Shown here piece by piece: positions 8,382-17,776 of a stretch of DNA of 64,000 bases. The DNA lies in contig JAMNXO010000001.1 in assembly GCA_023653115.1 (NCBI GenBank), forward strand, positions 372,001 through 436,000, written 5' to 3'. The DNA comes from Erythrobacter sp. GTDB taxonomy: Bacteria; Pseudomonadota; Alphaproteobacteria; Sphingomonadales; Sphingomonadaceae. The position numbers were made by a program, and so were the translations under genes. Under the pieces are notes generated by a model. It was not told the origin of the DNA. It worked only from the letters and a program-made list of their open reading frames with translations, and searched no databases. Numbering within the stretch: the first letter of the stretch is position 1; the number at the start of each line of letters is the position of its first letter.

Positions 8382-9392
8382 ATGAAATTGATCGCTATGC
8401 TCGCGGGCGTCGGCGCCCTATCGCTGGCCGCCTGCGCGCCGGTGACCGGGCCGGCAGAGGCGGGCGCTGAGGCCATGGCACCGACACTGTTTGTCGCGGC
8501 CAAGCGCGGCAATACGCTCTCCAAGGTTGACCTTACCACCGGCAAGGAGGTGCTGCGCCTGCCGAGCTGCACCAACCCTCACGAGCTTGCGACGTCGCCT
8601 GACGGGCAGCACGTGGCGCTCGCCTGCTATGGCGGGACGAGCGTGGACATCTTCCGCACCGACAGCCTCGCACGGGTCGCCAGTATCGATTTGGGCGCCA
8701 ATGCCCGCCCGCACGGCATCGTGTGGCACCCGAGCGGTGATCTCTACGCCACGGCCGAGGGGCGGCGTTCGATCTTCTGGCTCCGCACCCCGCTCGCCGA
8801 AACGCGCGAGGTGTTTGAATTCGCCACTGGCAAGGACGGCAGCCATATGCTCGCTGTCAGCCCCGATGCGCGCACCGCGTGGACCACCGATCTCGGCTCG
8901 CGCACGGTCACGCGGATCGACCTGCGCACCCGCCGCGCGCCGCTGTCCGTGACCGTGGGCGAGGAGCCGGAGGGCATATCGCTTTCGCCTGATGGCAGCA
9001 CGCTGTGGGTCTCGGCGCGCGGCTCCAATCAGGCCTTTGCGCTCGATCCGCAGACGATGGAGGTGCGCGCAACGGTTGCCACAGGCCGCTTCCCCTTGCG
9101 CATCGCGGTGCGCCCGCAAGGCGATGTTGCCGTCACCTCCGACCTGCAGGACGGCAGCCTCAGCGTGATCGACACCGCCACGGCCAAGGTGATCCGCACC
9201 ATCGCTGTCTCCGGCCCCGCAGAGGCGCAGGCACGCTTCCAGGTCACCATCCTGTGGTCGGACGACGGCAAGCGCATCTATGTCGCCGAAACAGCCAGCG
9301 ATACGGTGGCCGAGGTCGATTACGCCAGCGGCACCGTGCTGCGCCGCCTGCCGGGCGGCGAGGGCGGGGACGGGATGGCGATCCTGCCTTGA
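8382..9392 (+). CDS. YVTN-type beta-propeller lipoprotein
   Basis: 336 residues, lipoprotein signal MKLIAMLAGVGALSLAAC with the lipobox cysteine near residue 18. The rest is a seven-bladed propeller of the YVTN/NHL type, with repeated SPDG, xxxVIDTATAKV and G-x-x-P-x-G-I-x-x-x-P-x-G blades. Such proteins are binding scaffolds or, in some families, quinoprotein-like enzymes; no heme or PQQ-associated motif is visible. SD-like GGGGGAG lies ~10 bases upstream. It ends inside the start codon of rimB, suggesting a transcriptional unit with rimB-rimK. Function unknown. Confidence 0.85.
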   Translation: MKLIAMLAGVGALSLAACAPVTGPAEAGAEAMAPTLFVAAKRGNTLSKVDLTTGKEVLRLPSCTNPHELATSPDGQHVALACYGGTSVDIFRTDSLARVASIDLGANARPHGIVWHPSGDLYATAEGRRSIFWLRTPLAETREVFEFATGKDGSHMLAVSPDARTAWTTDLGSRTVTRIDLRTRRAPLSVTVGEEPEGISLSPDGSTLWVSARGSNQAFALDPQTMEVRATVATGRFPLRIAVRPQGDVAVTSDLQDGSLSVIDTATAKVIRTIAVSGPAEAQARFQVTILWSDDGKRIYVAETASDTVAEVDYASGTVLRRLPGGEGGDGMAILP

Positions 9393-9844
9393 AGCAGGCG
9401 AAGCCCCCATTGGTCGTTGGTTGGCGTGAGCTCGTCAACCTGCCCGAACTCGGCCTTGCCGGCATTCCCGCCAAGATCGACACCGGCGCGCGCACGTCTT
9501 CGCTCCACGCGATCGTGCTCGAGGATTTCCTGCGCGATGGCGAACGCTTCGTGCGCTTCGCGGTCGACTGGGACGGGGTGCGCCACAATTGCGAGGCGGT
9601 GCATGTCGATGTGCGCGGCATCACCAGTTCCAACGGCGAGAGCCAGGAGCGGTTTGTCATAAAGACGCCGCTCTCTATCGGTAATCTCACCTTCAGGGCG
9701 GAAATCAGCCTGGCGGATCGTTCCCAGATGCAGTTCCCGATGCTGATCGGGCGCACCGCGCTCAGGCGCCGGATGGTGGTAGATAGTGGTCATTCGTGGC
9801 TGCAATCCCCGCCGAATGCGGATATGGGGCGCACCCGCCGGTAG
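9389..9844 (+). CDS. rimB: RimB-like retropepsin-fold 'ATP-dependent zinc protease' family protein
   Basis: 151 residues of the Zn_protease family (PF05618). The retropepsin-like catalytic motif is IDTGARTSSLHA, followed by the second conserved segment ESQERFVIKT and a terminal FPMLIGRTALRRR. In Pseudomonas RimB is a small protease that counteracts RimK modification of ribosomal protein S6; here it directly precedes rimK (24 bp gap), which supports the name. Start chosen at TTG 9389, overlapping the previous stop as TTGA; a second TTG at 9410 is possible. Proteolytic activity is known for relatives but not shown here. Confidence 0.85.
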   Translation: MKQAKPPLVVGWRELVNLPELGLAGIPAKIDTGARTSSLHAIVLEDFLRDGERFVRFAVDWDGVRHNCEAVHVDVRGITSSNGESQERFVIKTPLSIGNLTFRAEISLADRSQMQFPMLIGRTALRRRMVVDSGHSWLQSPPNADMGRTRR

Positions 9845-9868
9845 AACGCCGGTATTGAAAGGCCTCCC

Positions 9869-10774
9869 ATGAAAATCGCGATGCTGGCGCGCAATCCCAA
9901 TCTTTATTCGCACCGGCGCCTGAAGGAGGCTGCCGAAGCGCGCGGTCACACCCTCGACATTCTCAACACGCTGCGCTGCACGGTGCATATCGCCAGTCAC
10001 CGGCCCGAGGTGTTCTACAACGGCGCGCCGGTGGCGGGATACGACGCGGTGATCCCCCGCATCGGGGCCTCGATCACGAACTACGGCCTTGCGATCCTGC
10101 GCCAGTTCGAAATGCGCGGCGTGTGGTCGCTGAACGAGAGCGTCGCCATCGGCCGCAGTCGCGACAAGCTGCGCAGCCTCCAGATCCTCGCCAAGCACGG
10201 GCTCGGCCTGCCGCTGACGGCCTATGCCAATGATCCCAAGGCCGCCGAGGAGATTATCAAGGCCGTTAAAGGCCCGCCGGTGGTGATCAAGCTGATTGAA
10301 GGCACGCAGGGCATCGGCGTGGTGCTCGCCGAGACCATGAGCAGCGCCAAGTCGGTGATCGAGGCCTTCCGCGGGGCAAATGTGAACATCCTCGTGCAGG
10401 AATTCATCAAGGAAGCCGGCGGCACGGATATCCGCGCGCTGGTGGTGGGTGGCAAGGTGGTGGCCGCAATGAAGCGCACCGGCGCGCCGGACGAATTCCG
10501 CTCCAACCTCCACCGCGGCGGCAGCGCGCAGGTGATCAAGATCACGCCGGAGGAACGCTCCACCGCTGTGCGCGCAGCCAAGCGCATGGGGCTGAACGTG
10601 TGCGGCGTGGATATGCTGCGCAGCAATCATGGCCCCGTCATCATGGAGGTCAATTCCTCGCCCGGCCTCGAAGGCATCGAGAGTGCGACCGGCAAGGACA
10701 TCGCCGGCCAGATCATCGACTTCATCGCCGCCAACGCCAAGGACGGTCAGACCAAAACCAAGGGGCGGGGCTAG
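9869..10774 (+). CDS. rimK: RimK, ribosomal protein S6 alpha-L-glutamate ligase
   Basis: 301-residue ATP-grasp enzyme that adds glutamate residues to the C-terminus of ribosomal protein S6. N-terminal domain [21 protein letters not shown]-binding loop [29 protein letters not shown] and the metal-binding [12 protein letters not shown] are all family hallmarks, and length matches E. coli RimK (300). Start ATG has a GGCCTCC-like leader. Forms a pair with rimB. The presumed substrate gene rpsF lies only ~5 kb away in this window, though in its own operon. Confidence 0.95.
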   Translation: MKIAMLARNPNLYSHRRLKEAAEARGHTLDILNTLRCTVHIASHRPEVFYNGAPVAGYDAVIPRIGASITNYGLAILRQFEMRGVWSLNESVAIGRSRDKLRSLQILAKHGLGLPLTAYANDPKAAEEIIKAVKGPPVVIKLIEGTQGIGVVLAETMSSAKSVIEAFRGANVNILVQEFIKEAGGTDIRALVVGGKVVAAMKRTGAPDEFRSNLHRGGSAQVIKITPEERSTAVRAAKRMGLNVCGVDMLRSNHGPVIMEVNSSPGLEGIESATGKDIAGQIIDFIAANAKDGQTKTKGRG

Positions 10775-10842
10775 GGGCGCGCTGCCGCTCGACGCAGCCA
10801 GACACGCACGCTAGACTCCTGATTTTCTGAGGAGAATTGTCG

Positions 10843-11754
10843 GTGAAAGTTGGGATCGCGGCACTCGCACTGGCCCTGCTTGTCGGCACTCCTGTCGCCG
10901 GGCAAGACAAGCCGCGCGAGGTCAATATCACGCAGGGTTCGACGCCGGGCTGGATACCGAGCGAGCAGCTTGAGGCCGAGGCGCTGGCGACCTTGCAGCG
11001 CTTCAACGACCTCGTCGCGGCGGACGATTACGATGCGGCCTATGCCATGATCGGCGCAGGCTTGCGGGCGCAATATCCGCTTGAGCGGTTCCGCGCGGAT
11101 CGGGCGCAGTCCGCCGCCGCGCGCGGAAAGCTGGTTTCACGCGATCTCATTAAGCTCACATGGACCAAGGATGGTCTCGGCGTGCCCTATCCCGGCACGT
11201 TCGTTGCGATCGATGCCAGCGCCGTCTTCGCCAAGGCAAAGCGTTTTTGCGGCTATACCATTCTTCATCAGGCGCCCGGCGCAGACGGGTTCACGATCAC
11301 GCACTTCGAAGAGAACGTGCTCGATAACGAGGCCTTCGCTCAAATTGCCGGCCAGCACAGCGAATTGCAGGCGCTGCTCGTGTGGCGGCTGATCGCGCGC
11401 AATTGTCGCAATTACTCCCCCGAACCTCTGCCCGAAACCCTCGCCGAGGGGATCGAGTATCGCAGCGTCGCCGAAGCCCGTGCCGCCGTTTCGGCGCGGG
11501 AGGGCATCGAGACCAAGGTCGAGAACGGCTGGACCGTAATTATGGATCAGGCCAGCTATTCGATCTGGTCCTTCGCACCCGAGGGCGCGTCGACCTATCC
11601 TTCGGTCGTCAAGCGCTGGGTGGAACCGACGGGGCAGGACACTTCGCGCGCCTCCATGGCGATGCGCTGCGAGGCGGAAAAACGCCTCTGCGATGCGTTG
11701 TTCGACGAGATGGCGCTGCGCAACGGCTTCACCCCGGTCTCGCTCGAGCAATAG
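10843..11754 (+). CDS. Exported protein with an N-terminal DUF4019-like region
   Basis: 303 residues with a Sec signal (KVGIAALALALLVGTPVAG, cleavage near residue 20). Residues ~45-140 (FNDLVAADDYDAAYAMI ... LEENV-like end) resemble the DUF4019/NTF2-like lipoprotein-associated fold; the remainder contains Trp-rich segments and three scattered cysteines. Start taken at GTG 10843 because GAGGAG at 10829-10834 is 8 bases upstream; the TTG at 10837 is only 2 bases from that SD. Convergent with the SDR gene (6 bp between stops). Function unknown. Confidence 0.7.
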   Translation: MKVGIAALALALLVGTPVAGQDKPREVNITQGSTPGWIPSEQLEAEALATLQRFNDLVAADDYDAAYAMIGAGLRAQYPLERFRADRAQSAAARGKLVSRDLIKLTWTKDGLGVPYPGTFVAIDASAVFAKAKRFCGYTILHQAPGADGFTITHFEENVLDNEAFAQIAGQHSELQALLVWRLIARNCRNYSPEPLPETLAEGIEYRSVAEARAAVSAREGIETKVENGWTVIMDQASYSIWSFAPEGASTYPSVVKRWVEPTGQDTSRASMAMRCEAEKRLCDALFDEMALRNGFTPVSLEQ

Positions 11755-11760
11755 CGCCCC

Positions 11761-12528
11761 TCACGCATTCCGCGCCATCAACCCGCCGTCGACAGGGATC
11801 GCGACCCCGGTGATGTAGCTCGCTGCGGGGAGCACCAGTGACAGGGTGATGTGCGCGACTTCCTCCGGTTCGCCATAGCGGCGGAGCGCGGTGCGGCGCT
11901 TGGCGAAGATGGTCTTGTGCTCCTCGGCCACAGCATCGGTCATTGCGGTGCGGATCGGGCCGGGGCAGATGCAGTTGACCGTGATGCCCTCAGGGCCGAG
12001 ATCGACTGCGAGGCCGCGCGTCAGCCCGATCACACCGGTCTTGGCCGCGACATAGGGCGTATCACCGGGGGTCGCACCGAGGCCTTCGGTCGAGGCGATG
12101 TTGACGATCCGCGCTGCATCGCTCTGACGCAGATGGGGGAGGGCGGCGCGCACTATGCGCTGGTGTGCGGTCAGCATCACAGCCAGCGCGCGGGTCCAGA
12201 TTTCCTCGTAAGCCGGATCATCAAGGCCGCAGAAGCTCGACACTCCGGCATTGTTCACCAGAATGTCGATCCCGCCGAAATCCTCGGCAATCTGCGCGAT
12301 GACCCGCGTAATCGCCGCGCCATCGGCGACATCGAGCGCGTATGACCGTGCATCCGGCCCGCAATCGGCAGCGACAGCCTCACAGGCGGCTTGATCAAGG
12401 TCGATCACCGCCACGCGGGCGCCTTCGGCTGCGAACAGGCGCGCGGTGGCGCGGCCCATGCCGCTGGCCGCTCCGGTGATGATGGCAACGCGGCCGGCAA
12501 TCGAGCGGGAGCGGTTGGGGCTGGGCAT
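11761..12528 (-). CDS. SDR-family oxidoreductase
   Basis: 255-residue classical short-chain dehydrogenase. NAD(P)-binding TGAASGMGRATA near residue 14, NNAG at ~95, catalytic Ser in IASTEG, Tyr-Lys in YVAAKTG and the PGPIRTAM segment. An acidic residue after beta-2 (VIDLDQ) predicts NAD rather than NADP. Start ATG 12528 chosen over an upstream TTG because the remaining protein has the usual family length. Substrate unknown; the gene stands alone. Confidence 0.9.
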   Translation of the reverse strand: MPSPNRSRSIAGRVAIITGAASGMGRATARLFAAEGARVAVIDLDQAACEAVAADCGPDARSYALDVADGAAITRVIAQIAEDFGGIDILVNNAGVSSFCGLDDPAYEEIWTRALAVMLTAHQRIVRAALPHLRQSDAARIVNIASTEGLGATPGDTPYVAAKTGVIGLTRGLAVDLGPEGITVNCICPGPIRTAMTDAVAEEHKTIFAKRRTALRRYGEPEEVAHITLSLVLPAASYITGVAIPVDGGLMARNA

Positions 12529-12671
12529 GGCGGGTGTCTCGCTGTTCGGGAACCGCAAGGCTAACCCAACGGGTCTCGCGCGTCACCCCGTGGCGAATTA
12601 TTCCAAGGTTGGCGCTGCATTCTCGGTTAGGACGGCCTCGCGCCTGCTTTGCGCCAACCGGAGTCTCCTGC

Positions 12672-13160
12672 ATGATCGCACGCAATCTTTCCTCGCCCGT
12701 GGCCCTTGCTCTTGCCGGCCTCGCGCTGGCTGCAGCGGCGCCGGCGTCTGCGCAAAGCCGCAGCGTTGACGACCGGCTCAAGGAGAAGGGCATTGCCTTC
12801 GAGGTTGACGAGGACGGCGATTACAAGCTCGGCATCAGCTGGTCGAACGAAGGCCGTTCGCAGATCGTGTTCATTTCGGGCCGCACCGAGGAAGTCGGCG
12901 GGATGACCGTTCGCGAGGTGTTCGCGCCGGCCGCTATCGTCAAGGATCACGATATCACCGGCGCCAAGGCGCTCGAATTGCTCGAAGCCTCGGGCAAGAC
13001 CAAGCTGGGCAGCTGGGAAATCCGCGGCGGCGTGGTCTATTACGTCGCCAAGGTGTTCGACTCGATCTCGGCCAGCCAGCTCGAGACGGTCATCGCGATT
13101 GTCTCGGAAAGCGCCGATGACAAGGAAATCGAACTCACCGGCGGCAAGGACGATCTGTAA
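12672..13160 (+). CDS. Exported YbjN-like protein
   Basis: 162 residues: signal peptide MIARNLSSPVALALAGLALA with AQA-like cleavage at about residue 28, then a single compact alpha/beta domain with the order and length of YbjN/type-III-chaperone-like folds (FEVDEDGDYKLGISW, VYYVAKVFDSISASQLETVIAIV). The YbjN call is tentative, made by eye. It is divergent from the SDR (143 bp) and convergent with amn, from which it is separated by a hairpin. Probably a periplasmic binding protein; role unknown. Confidence 0.7.
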   Translation: MIARNLSSPVALALAGLALAAAAPASAQSRSVDDRLKEKGIAFEVDEDGDYKLGISWSNEGRSQIVFISGRTEEVGGMTVREVFAPAAIVKDHDITGAKALELLEASGKTKLGSWEIRGGVVYYVAKVFDSISASQLETVIAIVSESADDKEIELTGGKDDL

Positions 13161-13174
13161 GCCGCGCGGCGCGG

Positions 13175-13199
13175 CCGCCGTTCCCTAGCGGAACGGCGG
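13175..13199. terminator. Bidirectional hairpin between the YbjN-like gene and amn
   Basis: Perfect 10-bp stem CCGCCGTTCC / GGAACGGCGG with a 5-base loop CTAGC. The loop contains the amn stop codon, so the element overlaps the amn 3' end. It follows the plus-strand stop by 14 bp. T-tracts are weak on both sides, so termination efficiency is uncertain. Confidence 0.5.
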
Positions 13200-14621
13200 T
13201 TCGTTAAACGCGCGCAGCTTGCGGCTGTGGAGCCGGTCGCCCTCGTCGCGCAGCGCTGAGCAGGCGACAATGCCGATCTGCAGGTGCGCCGCGATGGCCT
13301 CTTCATAGAACTTGTTGGCCTGCCCCGGCAGCTTGATTTCGCCGTGCAGCGGCTTGTCCGAGACGCATAGCAGCGTCCCGTAAGGCACCCGGAAGCGGTA
13401 ACCCTGGGTGGCGATGGTCGCGCTTTCCATGTCGATCGCGATCGCGCGGCTCTGCGAAAAGCGCTTGGCGGACGAGGAGTAGCGCAGCTCCCAATTGCGA
13501 TCATCGGTGGTGACCACGGTGCCAGTGCGCATCCGCTGCTTGAGGTTGGCGCCTTGCACGCCCGAAACGTCCTCCGCAGCCAGCGCCAGCGCCTGCTGCA
13601 CTTCGGCAATCGGCGGGATCGGCACTTCGGGAGGAAGCACGCAATCGAGCACGTGATCGTCGCGCAGATAGGCGTGGGCGAGCACGAAGTCGCCGATTTT
13701 CTGGGTCGAGCGCAAGCCGCCGCAGTGGCCGATCATCATCCACGCATGCGGGCGCAGCACCGCAAGGTGATCGCAGATGGTCTTGGCGTTGGAGGGGCCG
13801 ACGCCGATATTGACCAGCGTGATCCCACGTCCGTCCTCGCGGATCAGGTGATAGGCCGGCATCTGGTGGCGGCGCCATGCGGTGTCGTTGAGCTGGTCCT
13901 GCGCGTGGGCGGTCGGCTCGCGGATATCGAGGCCGGCCGCACCCGTCAGCGCGACATAGCCGTGCTGGCCGATCTGGGTTGCCCCCCAGTTGACGAACTC
14001 ATCGACATAGCGGTGGTAGTTGGTGAACAGGATGAAGTCCTGAAAATCGCTCACTTCGCTGCCCGTGTAATGCTTGAGGCGGGCCAGCGAGTAATCGGTG
14101 CGCAGGCCATCGAACAGCGACAGGGGCATATCATGATCGCCGTCGATCTCGATCCCGTCGGCCAACTCGTCGCCGATCAGGGCAAGATCGGTCGAGGGGA
14201 AGTGCGCCGCGATATCCTGCGGCGCGATGCCGACCATCGCTGCACCCGCCTCGCCATCGAGCACATAGGGGAAGGGGATTTCCTGGTGCGACCGTTCGAC
14301 CGTCACTTCGATTTCGTATTCGGCGGCGATCAGCTGGAGCTGTTCGGTCAGGTAGTGCGCGAAGAGATCGGGCCGGGTGACGGTGGTCGAATAGGTGCCG
14401 GGCATCTCCAGCCGGCCGAAAGCGCGGCTGCGATCGCGCGGCGCGCCGACACCGGCATAGCGCAAGGTGATCTGAGGATAGGCATAGCTGCCATCCTCGC
14501 GCTTGCTTGCCGGCGGCATCGTGCCGTCGCGGCCATAGGCGATCACGTCGTCGCGCAAGCTGCGCACCGCGTCGTCATAATGTTGCTGCAGCTGGGCGAG
14601 AATGGCGGGAATGTCGATCAT
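13185..14621 (-). CDS. amn: AMP nucleosidase
   Basis: Hydrolyses AMP to adenine and ribose 5-phosphate, controlling adenylate pools and feeding purine salvage; cytosolic. 478 residues, close to E. coli Amn (484). The N-terminal regulatory region is followed by a purine nucleoside phosphorylase-type catalytic domain: NIGVGPSNAKTI, IGHCGGLR, and the base-binding AIDMESATIATQGYRF with its conserved ME pair, then VSDKPLHGE. Start ATG 14621. Single gene upstream of rplI but in the same direction, separated from it by a terminator. Confidence 0.96.
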   Translation of the reverse strand: MIDIPAILAQLQQHYDDAVRSLRDDVIAYGRDGTMPPASKREDGSYAYPQITLRYAGVGAPRDRSRAFGRLEMPGTYSTTVTRPDLFAHYLTEQLQLIAAEYEIEVTVERSHQEIPFPYVLDGEAGAAMVGIAPQDIAAHFPSTDLALIGDELADGIEIDGDHDMPLSLFDGLRTDYSLARLKHYTGSEVSDFQDFILFTNYHRYVDEFVNWGATQIGQHGYVALTGAAGLDIREPTAHAQDQLNDTAWRRHQMPAYHLIREDGRGITLVNIGVGPSNAKTICDHLAVLRPHAWMMIGHCGGLRSTQKIGDFVLAHAYLRDDHVLDCVLPPEVPIPPIAEVQQALALAAEDVSGVQGANLKQRMRTGTVVTTDDRNWELRYSSSAKRFSQSRAIAIDMESATIATQGYRFRVPYGTLLCVSDKPLHGEIKLPGQANKFYEEAIAAHLQIGIVACSALRDEGDRLHSRKLRAFNEPPFR

Positions 14622-14693
14622 GGCAGTTGTTCTGCTCCTTTCTTGTTATTGTTCTGTGTCAGCATCTTCGCGTGTGCGGGCGCTGTTTACAAG

Positions 14694-14730
14694 AAGGGCG
14701 CGGGAATCGCATTCGATCCCCGCGCCCCTT
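14694..14730 (-). terminator. Terminator after rplI
   Basis: On the minus strand AAGGGgCGCGGG(G) pairs with CCCGCGCCCTT across a 13-base loop, with one bulge, and is followed by TTCTTGT. It starts 24 bp beyond the rplI stop and closes the rpsF-rpsR-rplI operon. Confidence 0.6.
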
Positions 14731-14754
14731 GCGCTTGCAGCATGATCGCAAGGA

Positions 14755-15360
14755 TCAGGCGTCGTCGCTCTCGTCGAGCAGCTCGGCCGGAATTTCGCCC
14801 GGCTCGAGGTTGGCTTCGATGCGGGTGGCATCGGCCTGTTCCTCGATCGCGCGCTGTTCGTCTTCGAACATCGCGGCTAGCACATCCACACCTTCGCTCT
14901 GCAGCTTGGCTTCGTCGTCCGAACGGGCGACATTGGCCTTCACCGTCACGCGCACTTCGGGGTGCAGGGCAACGGTCACGTTGTGCATCCCGATGTTCTT
15001 GATCGGCGCGCCGAGGATCACCATGCGCTTGTCAACGACATGGCCCTGATCGGCGAGGCCCGACACGATGTCGCGCACGCTGACCGAACCATACAGCTGG
15101 CCGGCGTTCGAGGCAGCGCGGATCAGCACCACTTCTGCGCCTGCAACCTTCTCACCCTGCGCTTCGGCAGCGGAGCGGCGTTCGGCGTTTTCGGTGACCA
15201 GACGGTCACGGTTGGCTTCGAAGACCTTCTTGTTGGCTTCGTTGGCGCGCAGGGCCTTCTTCTGCGGGAGCAGGAAGTTGCGGGCGTAGCCGTCCTTCAC
15301 AGTGACAACGTCACCGATCGAACCGAGCTTCTCGATGCGTTCGAGGAGAATGATATCCAT
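14755..15360 (-). CDS. rplI: 50S ribosomal protein L9
   Basis: Large-subunit protein bound at the L1 stalk base. 201 residues: N-terminal domain [17 protein letters not shown]...[17 protein letters not shown] (the L9 signature), long connecting helix, C-terminal domain ([10 protein letters not shown]). It is longer than the 149-residue E. coli protein because of an acidic C-terminal tail (about residues 150-201, ending LLDESDDA) common in alphaproteobacteria. 13 bp after rpsR. Confidence 0.97.
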   Translation of the reverse strand: MDIILLERIEKLGSIGDVVTVKDGYARNFLLPQKKALRANEANKKVFEANRDRLVTENAERRSAAEAQGEKVAGAEVVLIRAASNAGQLYGSVSVRDIVSGLADQGHVVDKRMVILGAPIKNIGMHNVTVALHPEVRVTVKANVARSDDEAKLQSEGVDVLAAMFEDEQRAIEEQADATRIEANLEPGEIPAELLDESDDA

Positions 15361-15373
15361 GGTCTTTCTCCTC

Positions 15374-15598
15374 TTACTTCACGATGAAGGGAAGCAGGCC
15401 GATCTGGCGGGCGCGCTTGATCGCCTGGGCCAGTTCACGCTGCTTCTTCGCCGAAACGGCGGTGATGCGCGACGGCACGATCTTGCCACGCTCGGACATG
15501 AAGCCCTGCAGCAGGCGCACGTCCTTGTAATCGATCTTCGGGGCGTCCTTGGCCGCGAACGGGCAGGACTTGCGGCGGCGGAAAAACGGGCGTGCCAT
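15374..15598 (-). CDS. rpsR: 30S ribosomal protein S18
   Basis: 74 residues, typical length. [14 protein letters not shown] then [20 protein letters not shown] and [23 protein letters not shown] are canonical S18. It binds S6 on the platform of the 30S subunit. Start ATG 15598 overlaps the rpsF stop by one base (TGATG), giving translational coupling that keeps S6 and S18 stoichiometric. Confidence 0.98.
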   Translation of the reverse strand: MARPFFRRRKSCPFAAKDAPKIDYKDVRLLQGFMSERGKIVPSRITAVSAKKQRELAQAIKRARQIGLLPFIVK

Positions 15599-15963
15599 CA
15601 GTCGCGCTCCTCACGGGTTTCGCGGCGCTTACGCTCGCGTTCGTTCTTGCGCATCATCACGCTGGGGCCTTCCTCGTGCTCTTCCACGCGGATGGTGATG
15701 TAGCGGATGACGTCTTCATTGATACGGGTCTGGCGCTCGAGCTCAGCAACAACCGAGCCGGGGGCTTCGATGTTGAGCAGCACGAAATGCGCCTTGCGGT
15801 TGCGCTCGATCTTGTATGCGAGCGACTTGAGGCCCCAGGTCTCGGTCTTGGTGACCTTGCCGTTGCCGGCCTCGACGATTTCGGTGGCTTGCGCCGCCAG
15901 CGCGTCAACCTGAGCCTGGCTCAGATCCTGACGTGCGAGAAAGACGTGCTCGTAGAGAGCCAT
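15598..15963 (-). CDS. rpsF: 30S ribosomal protein S6
   Basis: 121 residues starting [15 protein letters not shown], with the [15 protein letters not shown] beta strand and a charged C-terminal tail ending REERD. S6 binds S18 and 16S rRNA on the platform. AAAGGA seven bases before ATG 15963 supports the start; the frame is open upstream but unlike S6. The tail lacks the EE terminus of E. coli S6 that RimK extends, though it is Glu/Arg rich. First gene of rpsF-rpsR-rplI. Confidence 0.97.
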   Translation of the reverse strand: MALYEHVFLARQDLSQAQVDALAAQATEIVEAGNGKVTKTETWGLKSLAYKIERNRKAHFVLLNIEAPGSVVAELERQTRINEDVIRYITIRVEEHEEGPSVMMRKNERERKRRETREERD

Positions 15964-16001
15964 CTCGCGTCCTTTCACTACCATGCCGATCGCTGGCTGA
16001 T

Positions 16002-16018
16002 CCGTTCCGAATGAACGG
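16002..16018 (-). promoter_or_regulatory. Possible rpsF leader hairpin
   Basis: A 6-bp stem CCGTTC / GAACGG with a 5-base loop lies ~40 bp upstream of rpsF in its untranslated leader. rpsF leaders in many bacteria carry a structured S6:S18 autoregulation site; I cannot confirm its bulged CCG element here, so this is only a candidate. Confidence 0.25.
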
Positions 16019-16174
16019 GGCCCCTCCGGCTTTCTTCGATACTTCGCAGGGCGGTTCCCAAGCGAAGCGCGGGCCCTTACAGCTTTGGTGTGCAATTGCA
16101 AGTCTTGTCGCGCGGGAACCGGACGGGCAGGCGGGCGGTTCAGGTTGAGCGATTCGCAACAAAGGGGTTTATCT

Positions 16175-17122
16175 GTGCCATCAGGACTGGTCGCGCTGCT
16201 CGATGATATTTCGGTGATCGCCAAGGCGGCATCGGCTTCGATTGACGATGTTGCCGTTGCCGCAGGGCGCGCGGGCACCAAGACGGCCGGCGTGGTGATC
16301 GACGATGCGGCGGTGACGCCGAGCTACGTCACCGGCCTTTCCCCGGCGCGCGAGCTGCCGATTATCTGGAAGATCACCAAGGGCAGCCTGAAAAACAAGA
16401 TCGTCTTCCTGCTGCCGGCGGCGCTGCTTTTGTCCGAGTTTCTGCCTGCCGCGATTGTCTGGCTGTTGCTGCTGGGCGGTTCGTTCCTCGCCTATGAAGG
16501 CGCAGAGAAGGTCATGGAGAAGCTCGGTTTCGGCAAACACGGCGAAACGCTCGAGGACGAAATCACCGATCCGGTCGCCTTCGAAAACGAGCGCGTGGGC
16601 GGGGCGATCCGCACCGACTTCATCCTGTCGGCCGAGATCATGGCAATTGCCTTGGCTGAGGTCGCCGACGAGACGCTGGTGATGCGCGGCGCGGTGCTCG
16701 CTCTGGTCGCCGTCGCGGTAACGGTGGCGGTTTACGGTGCGGTCGGGCTGATTGTGAAGCTTGATGATATCGGGCTGCACCTCACCAAGCAGGCGCAGGC
16801 GGCCCAGCAGGCGTTCGGACGCTTCCTGTTGCGGTTCGTGCCCAAGCTGCTCACCACGTTGTCGATTGTCGGCACTGTGGCGATGCTGTGGGTGGGCGGT
16901 CACATCGTTGTCGATAGCTTGCACAAGCTTGGCTGGGACGGGCTCTATGGCCCGATCCATGCGGCAGAGCACGCGGTGCACGAAATGACAGGCTCGGCCG
17001 GCGGCGTGCTGGGCTGGCTGACCGCGACTGCGATGTCGGCGGTGGTCGGGCTGGTGCTGGGCAGCATCATCGCCTTTGTCCTGCACAAAGTGCTGGGTGT
17101 GGGCGCTGACAAAGCCCACTAG
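16175..17122 (+). CDS. DUF808 family inner-membrane protein (YedI-like)
   Basis: 315 residues. The start [17 protein letters not shown] and [17 protein letters not shown] match the DUF808/YedI family. About six hydrophobic segments follow a ~75-residue N-terminal region. GTG 16175 is preceded by AAAGGGG with a 7-base spacer, and no upstream ATG fits the family. Conserved, function unknown; some relatives are regulated by stress. Followed 9 bp later by a GST gene in the same direction. Confidence 0.88.
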   Translation: MPSGLVALLDDISVIAKAASASIDDVAVAAGRAGTKTAGVVIDDAAVTPSYVTGLSPARELPIIWKITKGSLKNKIVFLLPAALLLSEFLPAAIVWLLLLGGSFLAYEGAEKVMEKLGFGKHGETLEDEITDPVAFENERVGGAIRTDFILSAEIMAIALAEVADETLVMRGAVLALVAVAVTVAVYGAVGLIVKLDDIGLHLTKQAQAAQQAFGRFLLRFVPKLLTTLSIVGTVAMLWVGGHIVVDSLHKLGWDGLYGPIHAAEHAVHEMTGSAGGVLGWLTATAMSAVVGLVLGSIIAFVLHKVLGVGADKAH

Positions 17123-17131
17123 GCAAGCGCC

Positions 17132-17776
17132 ATGATCACACCTGTCCTTTACACCTGCGCCCGCTCACGCGGCCTGCGCGCCACCTGGGCTGCCGAGGAA
17201 GCCGGGGTGGAGATCGACCTCAAGATCCTGCCGTTCCCGCCGCGCTATCTCGCGCCCGAATACATGGAGCTGAACCCGCTCGGCACGGTGCCCATGCTGG
17301 TGGATGGCGAGACGCGGATGACCGAGAGCTGCGCCATCGCGCATTATCTTGCCACGCGCCAAGGCTACACACCGCTTGCGATTGCCCCGGGCGAGCGCGA
17401 CTATGGCGAGTATTGCGACTTCACCTACCACGCCGATGCCACGATCACCTTCCCCCAGACGGTCTATATGCGCTTCTGCCTGTTCGAGAAGGACAAGGGA
17501 TTGCAGGACGCCGGCCACGCCTATGCCAAGTGGTTCCACAAGCGGTTGGTGAAGGTGGAGCAGCGGCTTGAGGGCCGCGAGTTCCTCTGCGCTGACAGGT
17601 TTACGGTGGCCGATATCTGCGTCGGCTACGCGCTGATCCTTGCCGAGAGCGTCGGGCTGGACGATGGCGTGCCCGAGAGCCTCAAGCAATACCGCACAAG
17701 GCTTACGGCGCGGGAGGCATACCAGCGGGCGTTAGCGCGGGAAGAAGAAGGCAGGAAGGCGCTCGAAGCGCGCTAG
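17132..17776 (+). CDS. Glutathione S-transferase family protein
   Basis: 214 residues: N-terminal thioredoxin-like domain (LYTCARSRGLRATWAAEE, then NPLGTVPMLVDGETRMTESCAIAHYLA, the cis-Pro and ES glutathione-binding motifs) and C-terminal helical domain with FTVADICVGYAL. Catalytic residue likely Ser or Cys of CARSRG. Substrate unknown. Its TAG stop and the stop of the convergent acyl-CoA synthetase share the palindrome CTAG at 17773-17776, so the two genes overlap by their stop codons. Confidence 0.93.
   Translation: MITPVLYTCARSRGLRATWAAEEAGVEIDLKILPFPPRYLAPEYMELNPLGTVPMLVDGETRMTESCAIAHYLATRQGYTPLAIAPGERDYGEYCDFTYHADATITFPQTVYMRFCLFEKDKGLQDAGHAYAKWFHKRLVKVEQRLEGREFLCADRFTVADICVGYALILAESVGLDDGVPESLKQYRTRLTAREAYQRALAREEEGRKALEAR

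Noticed and set aside
8382-10774. Quinoprotein or methanobactin-like biosynthetic operon around the YVTN lipoprotein
   Set aside because: The neighbours are rimB and rimK, no precursor peptide or maturation enzyme is present, and RimK motifs match the S6 ligase rather than a peptide-natural-product ATP-grasp.
16019-16174. Riboswitch or tRNA between rpsF and the DUF808 gene
   Set aside because: No cloverleaf or conserved aptamer core could be drawn; only a short rpsF leader hairpin is noted.
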